Source: Proteiniphilum propionicum (GTDB lineage Bacteria > Bacteroidota > Bacteroidia > Bacteroidales > Dysgonomonadaceae). From it: 64,000 nt of DNA. This document shows positions 31,162 to 41,800 of the stretch, in pieces (the stretch's first letter is position 1; each line of letters begins with the position of its first letter). The stretch spans positions 682,001 to 746,000 of the forward strand of contig NZ_CP073586.1 in the NCBI RefSeq assembly GCF_022267555.1, given 5' to 3'. Both the position numbers and the translations under genes were made by a program. Under the pieces are notes generated by a model. It was not told the DNA's origin. It was given only the letters and a program-made list of their open reading frames with translations, and did no database searches.

Positions 31162-34100
31162 TTAAAATTGAATATTTAGGCCTAAACTGATTGTACGTGT
31201 TATCGGATAGGTGCCGAGATCTACACCTCCTGCCCCTACTTCAGGATCAAAACCAGAATAACCGGTCAATGTAAAGAGGTTCTGGCAAGAGAGATAGAGT
31301 CGTGCCATACTTAGTTGAGCCTTCTGTGCTACTGATTTCGGCAGCGTATATCCTAACGTGAGATTTTTCAAACGAAGGTATGATCCATCCTCGATAAACC
31401 GGTTGGAATGGCGTACATTCTGATTGGGGTCACTGTAGACAGCACGCGGAACACTGTTACTTGTTCCTTCTCCTGTCCAGCGGTCCAACACCTTTGTCGT
31501 CTGGTTCTGCGGGACTGACATACTTTCCTGCCATATTCTGTTGGCATTGTAAATGTCGTTTCCGGCCACACCCTGGAAAAAGACCTGCAGGTCGAAATTT
31601 CCGTAAGCAAAGCTGTTGTTCATGGAGAACGTCCATTCAGGGAATGGATTACCGATAAAGGTACGGTCATCGGCATTGATGACTCCGTTGTTGTCAAGAT
31701 CACGAAACTTGATATCGCCAGGTGCTGTTCCGCCGGTTACCTGCGTAGCATACCGGTCCACCTCCTCCTGATTCTGGAAGATGCCGTTGGTTACATAACC
31801 ATAGAACGCGTTCACAGGTCGTCCTTCGGCACTCACCTGCACTTTAGTCATATTGATATCCCCACCGGTAAACAGGGCAATACCGTCATTCATTTTGATT
31901 ACTTCATTCTTATTGTAAGAAACATTGAAATCGGTATCCCATTCAAACTGGCCCGTGAGGTTTCTGGAGGAGACAGTCAGCTCAAGCCCTTTGTTCCTAA
32001 TCTCTCCGGCATTTATACTCGGCACGTAAATGTCTGAATAACCTGTAGTGATGGGTACTGACATCGGCACCAGCATATCGCTTGTGTTTTTTAGGTAAGC
32101 ATCAAGCGTCAGATTAATCCGTTGATTCAATAAAGAGAGATCCACCCCGGCATTAAACTGCCTTACCGTCTCCCATTGTACATCCTGATTGGGCATCACC
32201 AGCGGATAAAGCGTAGAAACCGGTGTGCCGTTGAACACATACTGCCCTGTTTTCAACCTGGTAAAATAGGCGTAGTTGTCTATACCTCCCTGGTTTCCCG
32301 TTTCTCCGTATCCCAAACGGACTTTCACATCGTCGACCCATTCGTTTGCGTGGAAGAAAGGTTCTTCCGACAAGCGCCAAGCTGCGGAGAACGAGGGAAA
32401 AGTACCCCACCTGTTTTCTTTGGAAAATCGGGAGGAGCCATCGCGACGGATTGTTGCGGTGAAAAGATATTTGTTGTCGTAATTGTAATTGGCTCGCCCC
32501 ATAAACGAGAGGATAGCCCAATCATTTTTGGTACCCCCGACGGTGGGGTCGGTAAGCCCGTTATTCAACTGGCTGTTATTATCACTCAGGAATCCCTGCA
32601 CACTTGCGTTCATGCGGTTATACAAGTTATTCTGGGCGCTGGAACCAATCATCACGTTTACGTTGTGTTTATCTGCGAAGGTGTCGAGGTAAGTAAGCGT
32701 ATTGTCCCACAGATAGGTAAGACTTTTATTCGACTCTTCATACAGTGATGACTGCGGCTGCGGGATGGGCTTCCAGTCATATTTGGGACTAAAGCTGTTC
32801 TGATCCCAAAACTTGAAGTCGATGCCACCCAGTGACTTAAAAGTAAGTTTATCTGCCGGTTTTATTTCAGCGAAGATATTTCCAAGCACGTTGTATCCGT
32901 TGGTTCTGTTTCGGCTAAGTGTTGCTGTTCCAATAGGATTGCGTATATCCCCGTACTGATAAGCCGGTTCTCCAGGACCGGAGTATGAACCATCTTCGTT
33001 GTAAACCGGCTGAGTAGGTAACGAAGCCATAGTACCGCGAATATCATAAGAACCCTGTTTCTTGATATCGTGACTCAGGGTTATATTGTTCCCGAATTTT
33101 ATCCATGAACGCACGTTCGATTCGCTATTGAACTGCACCGTGTATCGTCGGTATGATGTATTAGACACAACACCGTCCTGATCGAATACTCCTCCCGACA
33201 CATAATAATTTCCCTTATCACTACCTCCGGAATAGGAAACCGTATAGTTTCTCATTCTCGCCGAACGGAAGAGTTCATCAAGCCAGTCGGTACCTTCACC
33301 CCAAACCGTTGGATCAGCAAAGTCGGCGCGCTGTGTCAGCGGGGAGGAGGCGAACTGGTTATAATTGGCAATCATCTCGTTATGTAACGAGGCAAACTGT
33401 GTAGCATTCAACATCTGTGGCATGCCGGTAGCAGTTTGTACTCCCCAGTTCGCACTAAATGAGATAGATCCGTCACCAGATTTCCCCTTCTTCGTGGTAA
33501 CCAATATGACGCCGTTTGCCCCCCGCGACCCGTAAATGGCAGTGGCAGAAGCATCTTTGAGCACATCCACGGTTTCCACATCTTCCATATTCAGGGAATT
33601 GATTCCCAGGTCCGTGGGTACCCCGTCTATAACCAGAAGCGGTTCGCTGTTATTGATAGTGCTAATTCCCCTGATGCGGAAGGAGACATTGTCACCCGGT
33701 TTACCGGAGGAGATGACCTGCACACCTGCAGCCCGTCCCTGAAGCGCTTCCCCGATACTGGCTACCGGCTTGTCCTTCATCGTCTCCCCCGAAACCGATG
33801 ATACAGCGCCTGTGAGATCTCTTTTTTTCATCACACCATATCCGATTACAACCAACTCATCCAGCAGCTGATTGTCCTCTTTTAGCACAATAGAGAGATT
33901 CGTTTTACCAGCAACCGATATCTCCTGCGGGTGATATCCCATATAAGATATGGTTATTACTGATGATTCGGGCACTGCCAAAGAAAAATTACCATCGATA
34001 TCACTTACGGTACCGGTTGTAGTCCCTTTTACAAAAACGGAAGCACCTATAACAGAAACACCATTCTCATCAGTGATATTCCCGGAAATAGTTTTTTGAT

Positions 34101-34200
34101 TCTGAGCCGACAGATGAATACTGAATATTACACACAACATCAATAATAATAATAACCTGCATGCAATAGGCTCTTTGGATAATTTTTGTTTTTCCCCCAT
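31162..34200 (-). CDS. SusC/RagA-family TonB-dependent transporter
   Basis: I take MGEKQKLSKEPIAC (34200) as the start; the longer frame adds an unlikely ten residues. The signal peptide ends HLSAQ. A carboxypeptidase-regulatory-like domain (KTISGNITDENGVSVIGASV) is followed by the TonB box and plug (DELVVIGYGVMKKRDLTGAV, AIYGSRGANGVILVTTKKGK) and a long barrel ending ISLGLNIQF. At about 1,012 residues it is normal for SusC. It imports oligosaccharides across the outer membrane with SusD. A near-consensus box, TAACCTTTG (minus strand, 34228-34236), lies upstream. Confidence 0.94.
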   Translation of the reverse strand: MGEKQKLSKEPIACRLLLLLMLCVIFSIHLSAQNQKTISGNITDENGVSVIGASVFVKGTTTGTVSDIDGNFSLAVPESSVITISYMGYHPQEISVAGKTNLSIVLKEDNQLLDELVVIGYGVMKKRDLTGAVSSVSGETMKDKPVASIGEALQGRAAGVQVISSGKPGDNVSFRIRGISTINNSEPLLVIDGVPTDLGINSLNMEDVETVDVLKDASATAIYGSRGANGVILVTTKKGKSGDGSISFSANWGVQTATGMPQMLNATQFASLHNEMIANYNQFASSPLTQRADFADPTVWGEGTDWLDELFRSARMRNYTVSYSGGSDKGNYYVSGGVFDQDGVVSNTSYRRYTVQFNSESNVRSWIKFGNNITLSHDIKKQGSYDIRGTMASLPTQPVYNEDGSYSGPGEPAYQYGDIRNPIGTATLSRNRTNGYNVLGNIFAEIKPADKLTFKSLGGIDFKFWDQNSFSPKYDWKPIPQPQSSLYEESNKSLTYLWDNTLTYLDTFADKHNVNVMIGSSAQNNLYNRMNASVQGFLSDNNSQLNNGLTDPTVGGTKNDWAILSFMGRANYNYDNKYLFTATIRRDGSSRFSKENRWGTFPSFSAAWRLSEEPFFHANEWVDDVKVRLGYGETGNQGGIDNYAYFTRLKTGQYVFNGTPVSTLYPLVMPNQDVQWETVRQFNAGVDLSLLNQRINLTLDAYLKNTSDMLVPMSVPITTGYSDIYVPSINAGEIRNKGLELTVSSRNLTGQFEWDTDFNVSYNKNEVIKMNDGIALFTGGDINMTKVQVSAEGRPVNAFYGYVTNGIFQNQEEVDRYATQVTGGTAPGDIKFRDLDNNGVINADDRTFIGNPFPEWTFSMNNSFAYGNFDLQVFFQGVAGNDIYNANRIWQESMSVPQNQTTKVLDRWTGEGTSNSVPRAVYSDPNQNVRHSNRFIEDGSYLRLKNLTLGYTLPKSVAQKAQLSMARLYLSCQNLFTLTGYSGFDPEVGAGGVDLGTYPITRTISLGLNIQF

Positions 34201-34487
34201 GTTAATAAATTTAGAAAATAAAAAATACAAAGGTTATAGTCACATTTATACATCAATTTACATTAGTACTTTTCTAGGGTCGACTAATTAAAATTTCATC
34301 GTTCTCGTTTAATTTCAATGAATAGTAGCCTCAAGATAAATTCAACAATAACATAGGCAAATGTAAAAGATGAAGTAACAGAAAAAAAATCAGGATAGTT
34401 AACATATAGATACAACAATAGTTATACAGTCTGTACATCAGCATAATACTCAAATATAGAGACGTGAAAAAGTAGATGATATATATC

Positions 34488-36176
34488 TCAAATTTTCTGT
34501 ATAACTCCAATTTTCCTCACAAGACTTTCAAATTTATCGCGGGGTACAGCCGCTTTATTTCGTACTCTAGTACGATAATTATAGATAGTGTTTACCGAAT
34601 AATGCAGGAAATTGGCAATGCGTGAACTGTCGGTTATCCCTAACCGGATCAGAGCAAATATACGTAGTTCTACGTTCAGCAATTCATTAGGTTTCAGGTT
34701 AAATTGTTCTTCTTCGAGCAACAGAGAGTTAAATTCCTCCACGAAATTGGGATACAGATGAAGAAAGATGTTATCGAACAGTTTATATAGCTCCTTCAGC
34801 TCCTGATCAATCATATCATGCGATTTCAACATCCTGAAAAGTTCGTCTATCTTTCGTTCGGCAGCTTTTTTATTGAGCGTGTTCCGGTATTTCTCTAGCT
34901 TATCTATATAGGTGGAACAAAGATCTAGGAAATGGCCGATATAGGTTTCCTTTATTTCGTTGGATTCGGACAATTCATCGTTTACATCCGACAATTTTCT
35001 ATTCGTTCTGTTCAATTGATCGACAGTACGTTGTAAATCATTATTCAGGTCATTCAACTTCAGATTCGTTTGATATAACTCCTTTCTTATTCGGGCGATC
35101 TTTTTCATTTGTCGATAGACGTAGATAACAGCGATGATGAGGAACAGCGACAAGAGACTCACCAGAACAAGGAAGAGCTGCAGTTCTGACTGCTGATTCC
35201 TGACTTTTTCCTGATAAGCCGAATCGATTATCGGAAGTATTTGTGAGATTTCATACGTCCGCAAACGGGCATTACAAAACATGGCATCTTCCATCGACGA
35301 TTTGATGCAATCATAAGCCTTTTCTATGTTACCGGTCTCAAATAGTGTGATCGCCAATGCCTGCATAGAAGCATTTTCCTTAATCGCATTCTTTATATCG
35401 CAAATAGCCGATATCGCATAATAGGCTATTTGCTTGTCAATATCTCCTTCTTTACGGTAAATATTTGCAAGGGCATAGGTTAAAACGGCCTTTTCATGAT
35501 TCTCCTCTTCCGATTGATTGATTAGCTCTTGTAAAATTTGTTGTGATTCGGCTAATCGATTTTCGTCGAACAGCTTTTCGGCAAAAACAATCTTGTAATG
35601 GTTGGATTCTTTATTCAGGACACTTAACAACGAGTCCCGGTACAGGCTGCTCTTAACGGTATATACAGGAGCAATGGGATTATTGAACGAGTAGCTTCTA
35701 TATAACTGCTTATAGCTATCATAATAGTTGACTAACAGGTTATCGGCGAGCTCAGTTTTATTGATATTCGTGAGAATATCTAATGCCTCGATATAGAGTC
35801 CCGAGACTATATATAAAGAGGTGAGATTAAGTTTCGATTCATTGATTCTGTAGCTATCACCTAAGCTTTCGGAGAGCTCCACATTCTGCTTAGCGTAATG
35901 AATGGCAGAATCGGAAATATAAGTTTTATACTCGTTAAACAACTGCAGGTTTATGTCGTATCGCTGCATCTCGTTCATATTGGGCATTCTCAACATCTGC
36001 TTTATCGAGGCGACACGTTCTTCTTTTTCGGACATGAACACTGCCTTATCTTCCATCATCTCGTATAGCATCTTGAGCACCTGCTCTTGTTGTGGTTCCG
36101 CGGCAAAAACATTGTCCACGGTAATAACAAAAACAACTGCCATTAATAGTACGAAAGTAGATGTGCGAACATTCAT
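34488..36176 (-). CDS. DUF6377-type membrane-spanning PUL regulator
   Basis: I start at MNVRTSTFVLL (36176), which has a signal sequence and an AGAGG ribosome-binding site; the longer frame would overlap rlmD out of phase. The 562-residue protein has a periplasmic helical, TPR-like sensor (about 30-330), one transmembrane helix (333-354, LQLFLVLVSLLSLFLIIAV), a coiled coil (358-410) and a C-terminal LuxR-like helix-turn-helix (LRIFALIRLGITDSSRIANFL...NTIYNYRTRVRNKA). This architecture fits SusR/DUF6377 regulators that sense oligosaccharide and activate the neighbouring susC. It faces the PUL across a 287-bp gap on the same strand. Confidence 0.8.
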   Translation of the reverse strand: MNVRTSTFVLLMAVVFVITVDNVFAAEPQQEQVLKMLYEMMEDKAVFMSEKEERVASIKQMLRMPNMNEMQRYDINLQLFNEYKTYISDSAIHYAKQNVELSESLGDSYRINESKLNLTSLYIVSGLYIEALDILTNINKTELADNLLVNYYDSYKQLYRSYSFNNPIAPVYTVKSSLYRDSLLSVLNKESNHYKIVFAEKLFDENRLAESQQILQELINQSEEENHEKAVLTYALANIYRKEGDIDKQIAYYAISAICDIKNAIKENASMQALAITLFETGNIEKAYDCIKSSMEDAMFCNARLRTYEISQILPIIDSAYQEKVRNQQSELQLFLVLVSLLSLFLIIAVIYVYRQMKKIARIRKELYQTNLKLNDLNNDLQRTVDQLNRTNRKLSDVNDELSESNEIKETYIGHFLDLCSTYIDKLEKYRNTLNKKAAERKIDELFRMLKSHDMIDQELKELYKLFDNIFLHLYPNFVEEFNSLLLEEEQFNLKPNELLNVELRIFALIRLGITDSSRIANFLHYSVNTIYNYRTRVRNKAAVPRDKFESLVRKIGVIQKI

Positions 36177-36183
36177 AATCAAA

Positions 36184-37596
36184 TTAACCTCTTTTCTCCA
36201 ACAACACCACATTCTCCACATGGTGGGTATGTGGGAACATGTCGACCGGCTGTACTCGTTTAACCTTGTATTTGCAGTCCAGCAGATTAAGATCACGCGC
36301 CTGAGTGGCCGGGTTACAGCTTACATAGACAATCCTTTCTGGTGCTGCAAACAAAATGGCATTGACAACATCTACGTGCATACCAGTGCGGGGCGGATCT
36401 GTAATAATTACGTCGGGATGACCATGTTCTGAAATAAACTCCGCCGTAAGTACATCCTTCATATCACCGGCAAAAAAGAGCGCATTTTCGATCCCGTTTA
36501 TCTGCGCGTTTACCCTTGCATCCTCAATTGCCTCCTCTACATACTCAATACCAATTACTTTTTTTGCCTCACTTGCAACAAAGTTGGCGATGGTGCCAGT
36601 ACCGGTATAAAGGTCGTACACCAGCTCATTGCCTGTGAGCTGTGCGAAGCTACGTGCAACCTCATAAAGATGATATGCCTGCTCGCTGTTAGTCTGGTAG
36701 AACGACTTGGGGCCGATCTTGAAGCTCAATCCTTCCATCTCTTCAAAGATATGATCCCTGCCGCGCCAGGTCACCACCTCCTGGTCGGTAATGGTATCGT
36801 TTGCTTTTTGGTTAATGATGTATAGCAGTGATGTAATTTGTGGAAATCTATCACTTATGAAATTCATCAACTCCTCTCTTTTTTCTACATCATCTTCATA
36901 AAAAACCACAATCACCATCCATTCTCCTATGGAACTGTTGCGGATCATAAGGGTGCGCATGAGCCCATTTTGGCAGCGCAGATCAAAAAAAGGGAAACCC
37001 TTTTCCAGGCAAAACTCCCGTATGCAATTCCGGATCTGATTGGAAAAATCATCCATCAGCCAGCATTTGTCGATATCAAGCACCTTATCGAACATGCCGG
37101 GGATATGGAAACCAAGAGCGTTCATTTGAGTGAACTCCTTACCAGAGCTTATCTCCTCCTCGGTGAGCCACCGTTTGTTGGAGAATGTAAATTCAAGCTT
37201 GTTGCGGTAAAAAGTGGTATCAGGTGCTCCCAGAATGGGGGTGATCTCTGGCAGTTCTACCTTGCCTATCCTTGTAAGGTTGTCAACCACCTGCTGCTGC
37301 TTGTGCCGCAGCTGCTCCTCATAGGGCAGGTGCTGCCACTTGCAGCCGCCACACATCCCGAAGTGCCGGCAGAAAGGATCGCTCCGCTGCGTTGAAAATT
37401 GCTGAAACCGCACTACCCTCCCCTCGGCAAAAGTGCTCTTCTTACGCGTTAGCTGGATGTCGGCCACATCGCCGGGAGCTGCAAAAGGTACAAACAGCGT
37501 CATGCCATCAACCTTCGCCACCGCCTTACCTTCGGCAGCTACGCCGGTAATTGTCACACCTTCCAGCAAGGGAAGTTGTTTTCTCTTTCTTGCCAT
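36184..37596 (-). CDS. rlmD: 23S rRNA (uracil-C5)-methyltransferase, RlmD/RumA family
   Basis: Start MARKRKQLPLLEGV at 37596 is preferred; a second ATG at 37626 adds ten residues. The 470-residue protein has a TRAM domain (about 10-65), an iron-sulphur cluster region with CRHFGMCGGCKWQH, and a SAM methyltransferase domain with LVYDLYTGTGTIANF and DPPRTGMH. The catalytic cysteine is in VYVSCNPATQARDL. It makes 5-methyluridine in 23S rRNA; whether the site is U1939 or another cannot be told from sequence. It ends 7 bp before the PUL regulator starts. Confidence 0.9.
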   Translation of the reverse strand: MARKRKQLPLLEGVTITGVAAEGKAVAKVDGMTLFVPFAAPGDVADIQLTRKKSTFAEGRVVRFQQFSTQRSDPFCRHFGMCGGCKWQHLPYEEQLRHKQQQVVDNLTRIGKVELPEITPILGAPDTTFYRNKLEFTFSNKRWLTEEEISSGKEFTQMNALGFHIPGMFDKVLDIDKCWLMDDFSNQIRNCIREFCLEKGFPFFDLRCQNGLMRTLMIRNSSIGEWMVIVVFYEDDVEKREELMNFISDRFPQITSLLYIINQKANDTITDQEVVTWRGRDHIFEEMEGLSFKIGPKSFYQTNSEQAYHLYEVARSFAQLTGNELVYDLYTGTGTIANFVASEAKKVIGIEYVEEAIEDARVNAQINGIENALFFAGDMKDVLTAEFISEHGHPDVIITDPPRTGMHVDVVNAILFAAPERIVYVSCNPATQARDLNLLDCKYKVKRVQPVDMFPHTHHVENVVLLEKRG

Positions 37597-37839
37597 CTGT
37601 TTTATCTCTTTATTTAAGATTCGCATGCATTACAATTACAACTAAGTTCGCGACAAACAATGTTTTATATTTAACTGTAATCATTTACATTCATAAATTA
37701 TGCGAAAATTGAACTTTATATTTACAGATACAAAGATAGAGGTTTTTTAAACGAATTCGTCTAGATATTACCAGACAAAAATCATCTATCTTCGCTGGAG
37801 GGAGCTGTTGTCGTGCTCAATGCCGTCCCATGTCAAGGG

Positions 37840-38674
37840 CTAATGATTGAAGAACTCAATACAATCCATACCAACCTGGTATTTAGTTCCATCATAATTT
37901 TCATGTTCCAAATATTCTATTTGCAGTAAATTCTTTCCCTTATTAATATCTAAATTTCTCAGTATTTCTACACCTATCGTATCCTGCTCGTAAAATGGCT
38001 CTATAACTCTATGCCTTTGCTTGTTCAATGTTGATATTCTGATCCCCTTTGTTTTCGAGCAAGATATTGCATTTCCTTTTAAAAGGCATCACCCAGTAAC
38101 ACGACATAGTACTGTCATCGTCCACTTTCGTGTACCATGAATGGTTTTTTCTTATCTTATAACCTGTACCGAAAAAGTCGCCGATAGGAGCACTGATTGT
38201 CCTTATGCCATCAAATGAAATGTGAATTATAGTGCTTCGAAGTGCTTGTTCATAATTCTCAGCGTTAATTTTAAGGGTAATTGTGCGGATTGCAAAATAA
38301 TCATCGAGATAAATCCTTAGCACTCCTCGTCTCGAATTCTCGCCGGAAAATGTCATCCACATCCTTACGATAGCTCCCGGTCCTTTTGCATCCATCAGCA
38401 CATACTCCTTTCTGCCGTGATCGGTTTCAGTTCTTACAAACATGCTTCTGTCCCAATTAGCAAACCAGCTTTTTTGATCAGATTCAACCGATGCCCGGTC
38501 GTAACTGCTGAATTGTTTACAGAAATAGCCGGGTGAAGGATATTCAGCCAAAGTCTTCCTGTTTGTCATCTCAAGAAGAAGGCTCTCCTATGATATTTTT
38601 TGAGAATAAACGATATTGAGACTTATTGCCAACGAAAAAATAAGAATTCCTGTTTTTTTGATGGTTGGATTCAT
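37840..38674 (-). pseudogene. GH172 (DUF2961) glycosidase, truncated by stop and deletion
   Basis: The gene begins at ATG 38674 with a signal peptide (MNPTIKKTGILIFSLAI...VYSQ). A TAG codon then interrupts it before ESLLLEMTNRKTLAEYPSPGY. The GH172 hallmarks follow: MDAKGPGAIVRMWMTFSGEN and ISAPIGDFFGTGYKI. At about 38020 the frame changes and only a C-terminal segment remains (EPFYEQDTIGVEILRNLDINKGKN), ending at 37840. Several hundred residues normally found between these parts are missing. So it carries a nonsense codon, a frameshift and an internal deletion. Intact members hydrolyse fructofuranosides or arabinofuranosides. Confidence 0.75.
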
Positions 38675-38886
38675 TCTTTGTTCTCCTCTTCTGAAATTGA
38701 TTAAAAAGTGCCCCGATCAAAATTAATTGATAAATCCAGGCACAAAGAGGAATATCATTTCACAAAATGATACTATCTTCCCATTTCGCACAATTCCCGT
38801 TTATAAGAGGTGAAAATAAATAAAATTTACCGAAAAAATAATTACTTTAGTTATTAATTAACCTCGACATTAATTTTGGATGAATA

Positions 38887-41800
38887 ATGAATACGAAAGT
38901 ACCTATAATAACAGCCGTGTTGTTTTGCCTGGGCGGTTTGCTGTTATCACCGGCATCTTTGGCCAAAAACTCCGATTATTATTTCAGAAATATGGCTGTA
39001 GAGGACGGCCTTTCGCAAAATATGGTATATTCTATCTTACAGGATAAAACCGGTTTCATTTGGTTTGGCACGTTAGACGGGTTGAACCGGTACGACGGGC
39101 TAAGGTTTAAAATCTTTAAGAAAGACAACGAAAATAGCCGTAGCATCGGTTCAAATAAAATCCTGTCGCTGCTCCAAGATAGCAATGAGAAGATATGGGT
39201 TGGGACAACCAACGGAATATATATTTACGATCCAATGTGTGAAAAATTTTTCCGTTTCGATATGAAAACGACTGACGGGGAAAAGGTGGAGGGCGCAGTC
39301 AGGGATTTAAAAAGAGATGGGAAAGGGAATATTTGGATAGGTGTACAAGACAAGGGTATATATTGTTTGAGCAATGAAAAAGAACTTAAAATATATCGGT
39401 TGAAGAATACAAACGTACGAAAATTTGATTTTGATGTGGATGGCAACGTATGGGTGGCGACCTATGGGCGGGGATTGCTTAAAATTAACCCGGCATCTGC
39501 TCAAGTGAAGGAGTTTCTGATAGATGAGAAAAGGAATAAGATTTCAGAGAACGATATTAATACCATTTTGTCATTTAGCTCCAGCTATCTGTTGGTCGGG
39601 ACGGTCAATAAGGGTGTACAACGGTTCGATTTGCATACCGAAAAATTTACTCCGTTTTTGGAGAAGGGACAGGACAATTCACCTCTCTTTGTACGGTGTA
39701 TGATAAAAACTGACAATCAGGAACTGTGGATCGGTACTGAGGAAGGTGTATTTATCTATGATTTAAGAACAAATGATTTTGTTAATCTTAAACATAGTCA
39801 TAATAATCCTTATTCATTATCCGACAACGCAATTCACAGTCTTTACCAGGATAAAGAAGGAGGGGTATGGGTTGGTACTTTTTTTGGTGGGGTCAGCTAT
39901 TTCCATAACTCTTTCACACAGTTTGAAAAATACTATCCGAAACCTGGTAAAAACTCAATAAGTGGGAAAAGTATCAGTGAGTTTTGTGAAGACAAAAAGA
40001 AAAACATTTGGATCGGGACAGAAGATGCCGGACTTAATAAATTTAACCCAATAACTATAGAGTTCACTAAAAGCCCGATAACATCAGGAAATATTCATTC
40101 CCTGTTATGCGATGAAGACAGATTATGGGTAGGAACATTTTCTGATGGTCTTCATGTTATGAATCTAGAAACTCAAGAGGTGGATTCGTATAAAAACGGT
40201 GTGTCAGACTACTCGATAAAAGATGATAATATTTATTCAATTTATAAGGATACCTCAGGAAGAATATGGATCGGGTCATCGACCGGCTTGCAATACTACA
40301 ATGAGCAGACAGACGACTTTAGGAGAATTAAGGAGGAAATCATAAAAAACCAGGTTAACGATATACTTGAAGACTATAGAGGCACTCTATGGTTTGCCAC
40401 AATTGGCAATGGAGTTTTCTCATACGACAGATTCTCAGAAGTATGGCATCACTATTTATCAGCATCTGAAACACAAGACGAGGATACCGGAAAATCAATT
40501 ATTTGCCTGTTACAAGATAAAAAAAACAGATTATGGATAGGTACGGAAGGGGCAGGTATTGGAGTCTTCAACAGAGAGTCAAACTCCTTTTCTACTTTAA
40601 TTACTTCTAACACAGGCTTACCCAACGATGTTATCTACAAGCTGATAGAGGATCCGAAAGGGTATATTTGGGGCAGCACAAACAAGGGGATTTTCAGGCT
40701 TGATCCTGAGAGCTTGGATGTTATAATTTATACACATTCGAACGGACTATTGGGAGATCAGTTCAATTACAAGTCCGGATTTAAAGATCATAACGGTAAA
40801 ATATACTTTGGAGGCGTTAAAGGCTTTGTGGCATTTAATCCATGTGATTTGGGCATTAATGAATACATTCCACCGCTAGTTCTGACCAGTTTCCAAATTC
40901 AAAATAAAGAAGTTTCTTTAAATGACGAAGAGTCTCCATTAATAAACTCTATCACACATAGCAATAGCATCAACATCCCATATAATTCTTCAGTATTTAG
41001 CATTGGCTTTGCCGCCCTTAGCTACGTCTATCCTAAAGGTAATATTTACGCATATAAATTAGAGGGACGTGATAACGACTGGATTTTTGGCTACCAGGCC
41101 CATCAGGTAAATTATACAGATTTATCACCGGGAAGTTATACATTTAAAGTAAAAGGAGCTAACAGTGACGGAATCTGGAACGAAACAGGCGTATCCCTGT
41201 CTATCAATATTTTACCACCATGGTACCAGACAGTATGGGCGTACTTACTCTATCTTGCAATAGCAGGTGCCATCCTGTATTATAGCATACGCAACATTGT
41301 TAGAAAAGCTAAACGCCGTAATGCAAGGGTACTCAAAGAACTTGAAAACACCAAGGAGAAGGAACTATATACTGCAAAAATTGAATTCTTTACACATATT
41401 ACACACGAGATAAGAACTCCTTTAAGCCTGATTAAGATCCCATTGGAAGATGTTATTAAAAATATCGACCGGCAAAGTCCCTATCTGGAAAATCTTACAA
41501 TTATCCAACGAAATGTCAACAGATTGTTGAAGCTGGTGAATGAATTAATGGATTTTAGGAAGACGGAATCACAGGTTCTCAGATTAAATTTTGCAAAAGC
41601 CGATATCATAAATATTGTAAACGAAACAATTAATAGATTCAAGCCGAGTTTTGAATCCAAAAAAATTACATTTAACACACTCTATTCAATCAAGAGCCTT
41701 TATGCCGATGTTGACAGGGAAGTCTTAACGAAAATATTAAGTAATTTATTCTCAAATGCGTTAAAACATTCTCATACAGTCATAGAGCTGGGTTTAAGGT

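Noticed and set aside
37840-38028. Small separate minus-strand gene of 62 codons
   Set aside because: It reads as the C-terminal end of the GH172 pseudogene in another frame, not an independent gene.
38871-38878. TAATTTTG match as a promoter for the HTCS gene
   Set aside because: It ends only 8 bp before the start codon, too close for a normal leader, and lies in AT-rich sequence.
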